Positions 7,227-8,446 of a stretch of 8,446 nt of DNA are shown here, piece after piece. This DNA is from an uncultured Ruminococcus sp. Its GTDB lineage: Bacteria > Bacillota > Clostridia > Oscillospirales > Ruminococcaceae. Under the pieces are notes generated by a model that saw nothing but the letters and a program-made list of their open reading frames with translations, was not told where the DNA came from and did no database searches. The DNA is taken from NCBI GenBank assembly GCA_947173865.1, contig CAMWGS010000077.1, positions 1 through 8,446 on the forward strand, in the 5' to 3' direction. How positions within the stretch are numbered: the stretch's first letter is position 1; every line of letters begins with the position of its first letter. The position numbers and the translations under genes were made by a program.

Positions 7227-8212
7227 ATGTAAACATAGGAAATGTATCTATTAAAAAAACGGCTGTTCTTGCACCTATGGCGAGCGTTGCAGACCGTGCA
7301 TACAGACTTATGTACAAGAAATACGGTGCATCTTATCTTGTAAGCGAAATGGTTTCCGCTAAGGGAATATGCTACAGCGACAGAAAAACCGCTGAATTAT
7401 GTACTGTAACCGACGAAGAACGTCCGATGGCAGTTCAGCTTTTCGGAAGTGAACCCGATTTCATGGCGGAAGCCGTTAAAATCGTACTGCAATACAAACC
7501 CGACATTATTGATATAAATATGGGGTGTCCTGTTCCGAAAGTGGTAAATACGGGAGCAGGTTCGGCACTTATGAAAAACATAAAGCTTGCGTCTGAAATC
7601 ACGGAATCGGCTGTTAAATCTGCGGAAAACGTTCCTGTAACCGTCAAAATACGTTCAGGCTGGGATTCTGAACATATAAACGCAGTTGAAATGGCAAAGG
7701 CACTTGAAAATTCTGGAGCGTCTGCCGTTGCGGTTCACGGACGTACTCGCAATCAGATGTACAGCGGTAAAGCCGACTGGAATATTATCCGTGAAGTTAA
7801 AAATGCCGTAAAAATTCCCGTAATAAGCAACGGCGACGTTACCGACCTTAAATCGTGTATTGATATGTACGAGCAAACAGGCTGTGACCTTGTTATGATT
7901 GGTCGGGGAAGTTACGGAAATCCGTTTATTTTCCGTGAAATTGACGCGTATTTCAGTGGTGAGAGCTACACTCCTCCGACGGTTTCGGAAAAAATGAGTG
8001 TAATGCTTGAACATATAAGGCTTATAATAAGTATGAGTGAAAAAACAGAAGAACTTGCAATGCATGAGGCAAGAAAGCACGCCGCATGGTATATGAACGG
8101 TTATTATGGTTCGGCAAAATTCCGTGGACGCTGTTATCAGCTCTCATCTTATGCGGAAGCTGAGGCACTTGCCGAAGAATTTATAGTTCTTCAGAAGTCA
8201 AGAGAAAGTTAA
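7223..8212 (+). CDS. dusB: tRNA-dihydrouridine synthase, DusB type
   Basis: A 329-residue flavoenzyme that reduces specific uridines in tRNA to dihydrouridine using FMN and NADPH. An FMN-binding TIM barrel (about 1-245) shows VLAPMASVADRAYR (15-28), VQLFGSEPDF (71-80), DIIDINMGCPVPKVVNTGAG (94-113) with catalytic C102, TVKIRSGWD (140-148, K142), VAVHGRTRNQMYSG (169-182, H172), VISNGDV (200-206) and VMIGRGSYGNPFIF (224-237). A helical tRNA-binding domain follows, with EARKHAAWYMNGYYGSAKFR at 282-301. Length is normal for the family. The first motif reads MASVADR where MAGVTDR is common, a small variation near the flavin. The ATG overlaps the stop of the GtrA-family gene (ATGA). No strong ribosome binding site precedes it, so translation is probably coupled to the upstream gene. 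The N-terminal IGNVSIKKTAVLAPM is where the family normally begins, supporting this start. Confidence 0.95.
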   Translation: MNVNIGNVSIKKTAVLAPMASVADRAYRLMYKKYGASYLVSEMVSAKGICYSDRKTAELCTVTDEERPMAVQLFGSEPDFMAEAVKIVLQYKPDIIDINMGCPVPKVVNTGAGSALMKNIKLASEITESAVKSAENVPVTVKIRSGWDSEHINAVEMAKALENSGASAVAVHGRTRNQMYSGKADWNIIREVKNAVKIPVISNGDVTDLKSCIDMYEQTGCDLVMIGRGSYGNPFIFREIDAYFSGESYTPPTVSEKMSVMLEHIRLIISMSEKTEELAMHEARKHAAWYMNGYYGSAKFRGRCYQLSSYAEAEALAEEFIVLQKSRES

Positions 8213-8239
8213 TTTTTTTCTTTAAGTAAAAATGCACAA

Positions 8240-8274
8240 TTTTTGGTGTAAAACTTTGTATGAATGACCAAAAA
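8240..8274. repeat. Inverted repeat TTTTTGGT / ACCAAAAA
   Basis: Perfect 8-base arms at 8240-8247 and 8267-8274 separated by 19 bases, 28 bases after the dusB stop. As RNA it would give a weak stem with only two G-C pairs, and no T tract follows, so it is a poor terminator. It may be a protein-binding dyad or chance in AT-rich DNA. Confidence 0.45.
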
Positions 8275-8328
8275 CGAGCAATAATAATTTATAGTCACGT
8301 GATTTTGGCCTTAAATGCGTTGTTTTCA

Positions 8329-8379
8329 GAATTTGTCATTTAAAAAAATATGGTATTTTCTGTAAATGATTCAAAATTC
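8329..8379. repeat. Imperfect long hairpin in AT-rich DNA
   Basis: Three nested pairings share one axis: GAATTT (8329-8334) with AAATTC (8374-8379), TCATTTA (8336-8342) with TAAATGA (8363-8369), and AAAATA (8345-8350) with TATTTT (8354-8359) around a TGG loop. Small internal loops separate them. Nearly all pairs are A-T, so stability is low and the terminator reading is weak on either strand. Confidence 0.4.
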
Positions 8380-8388
8380 ATAAAAAAA

Positions 8389-8398
8389 TGCAATTGCA
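8389..8398. promoter_or_regulatory. Palindrome TGCAATTGCA over a promoter -35
   Basis: A perfect 10-base palindrome covering the first five bases of the -35 hexamer of the 8394-8422 promoter. The position would suit an operator, but the site is short and no regulator is identifiable here. Confidence 0.3.
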
Positions 8399-8422
8399 AA
8401 AAGTGAAATTATGTGATATAAT
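8394..8422 (+). promoter_or_regulatory. Strong promoter pointing out of the right edge
   Basis: TTGCAA (8394-8399), a 17-base spacer, and TATAAT (8417-8422) preceded by TGA as an extended -10 element. The expected start is near 8429, so the transcript has barely begun when the window ends and its gene is not visible. The 12 bases ATGTGATATAAT (8411-8422) are identical to the -10 region of the polA promoter on the other strand. Confidence 0.7.
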
Positions 8423-8446
8423 GGAAAGGAACAGAGAGTTTAATAA

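Larger units (their letters stand above)
8213..8393. other. AT-rich non-coding stretch after dusB
   Basis: The dusB stop is followed by seven T (8213-8219), but no stable GC-containing stem precedes them, so a classical intrinsic terminator is not evident. The stretch has no supported reading frame. It holds an 8-base inverted repeat (8240-8274), an 8-base palindrome TCACGTGA (8295-8302) and an imperfect dyad (8329-8379). It could be a 3' untranslated region plus upstream control region for the next gene. Confidence 0.5.

Noticed and set aside
7655..8080. Minus-strand frame of 141 codons inside dusB
   Set aside because: It overlaps the conserved Dus barrel and tRNA-binding region, and its translation shows no family motif. 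It is a composition shadow.
8174..8219. Possible dusB terminator: GAAGAA/TTCTTC stem (8174-8192) plus T run (8213-8219)
   Set aside because: The stem is inside the coding sequence and 20 bases from the T run, and has few G-C pairs. The geometry does not fit an intrinsic terminator.
8260..8343. 27-codon frame starting ATG AAT GAC in the tail region
   Set aside because: No ribosome binding site precedes the ATG and the product is too short for any support.

Overview
The window comes from an AT-rich, low-GC Gram-positive genome. A spore germinant receptor operon of the GerA type marks it as an endospore-former (Bacillota). Gene order and codon flavour suggest a clostridial, Ruminococcus-like (Oscillospiraceae) bacterium, but that genus-level guess is inference only. 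Most of the window is ordinary chromosomal coding sequence. I see no rRNA, tRNA, CRISPR array, transposase or phage gene.

Right to left on the minus strand (6580 down to 18) lie two back-to-back gene groups. The first is gerAA-gerAB-gerAC (6580 to 3558), a tri-cistronic germinant receptor made of a large membrane subunit, a permease-like subunit and a lipoprotein. The lipoprotein is only 182 residues, about half the usual length, and ends before the second half of the family. The second group is polA-rimI-DUF3592-like (3497 to 18): DNA polymerase I, a ribosomal-protein-type N-acetyltransferase and a small three-helix membrane protein. Genes in this group are separated by 4 to 5 bases, and each internal ribosome binding site lies on the stop codon or last codons of the gene before. 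A near-consensus extended -10 promoter for polA begins right after the gerAC stop. No terminator separates the two groups, so germination transcripts could run on into polA.

On the plus strand, diverging from the ger operon, are a GtrA-family four-helix membrane protein (6750-7226) and a DusB-type tRNA-dihydrouridine synthase (7223-8212). They overlap by four bases (ATGA) and are served by an extended -10 promoter at 6690-6718. The last 234 bases hold no convincing gene. They contain two imperfect AT-rich inverted repeats and, at 8394-8422, a strong promoter pointing out of the window. Its 12-base -10 core is identical to that of the polA promoter.

I did not find a clearly new multi-gene system. 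The observations most worth following are the half-length GerAC, the unterminated ger-to-polA junction, and the non-coding tail after dusB.
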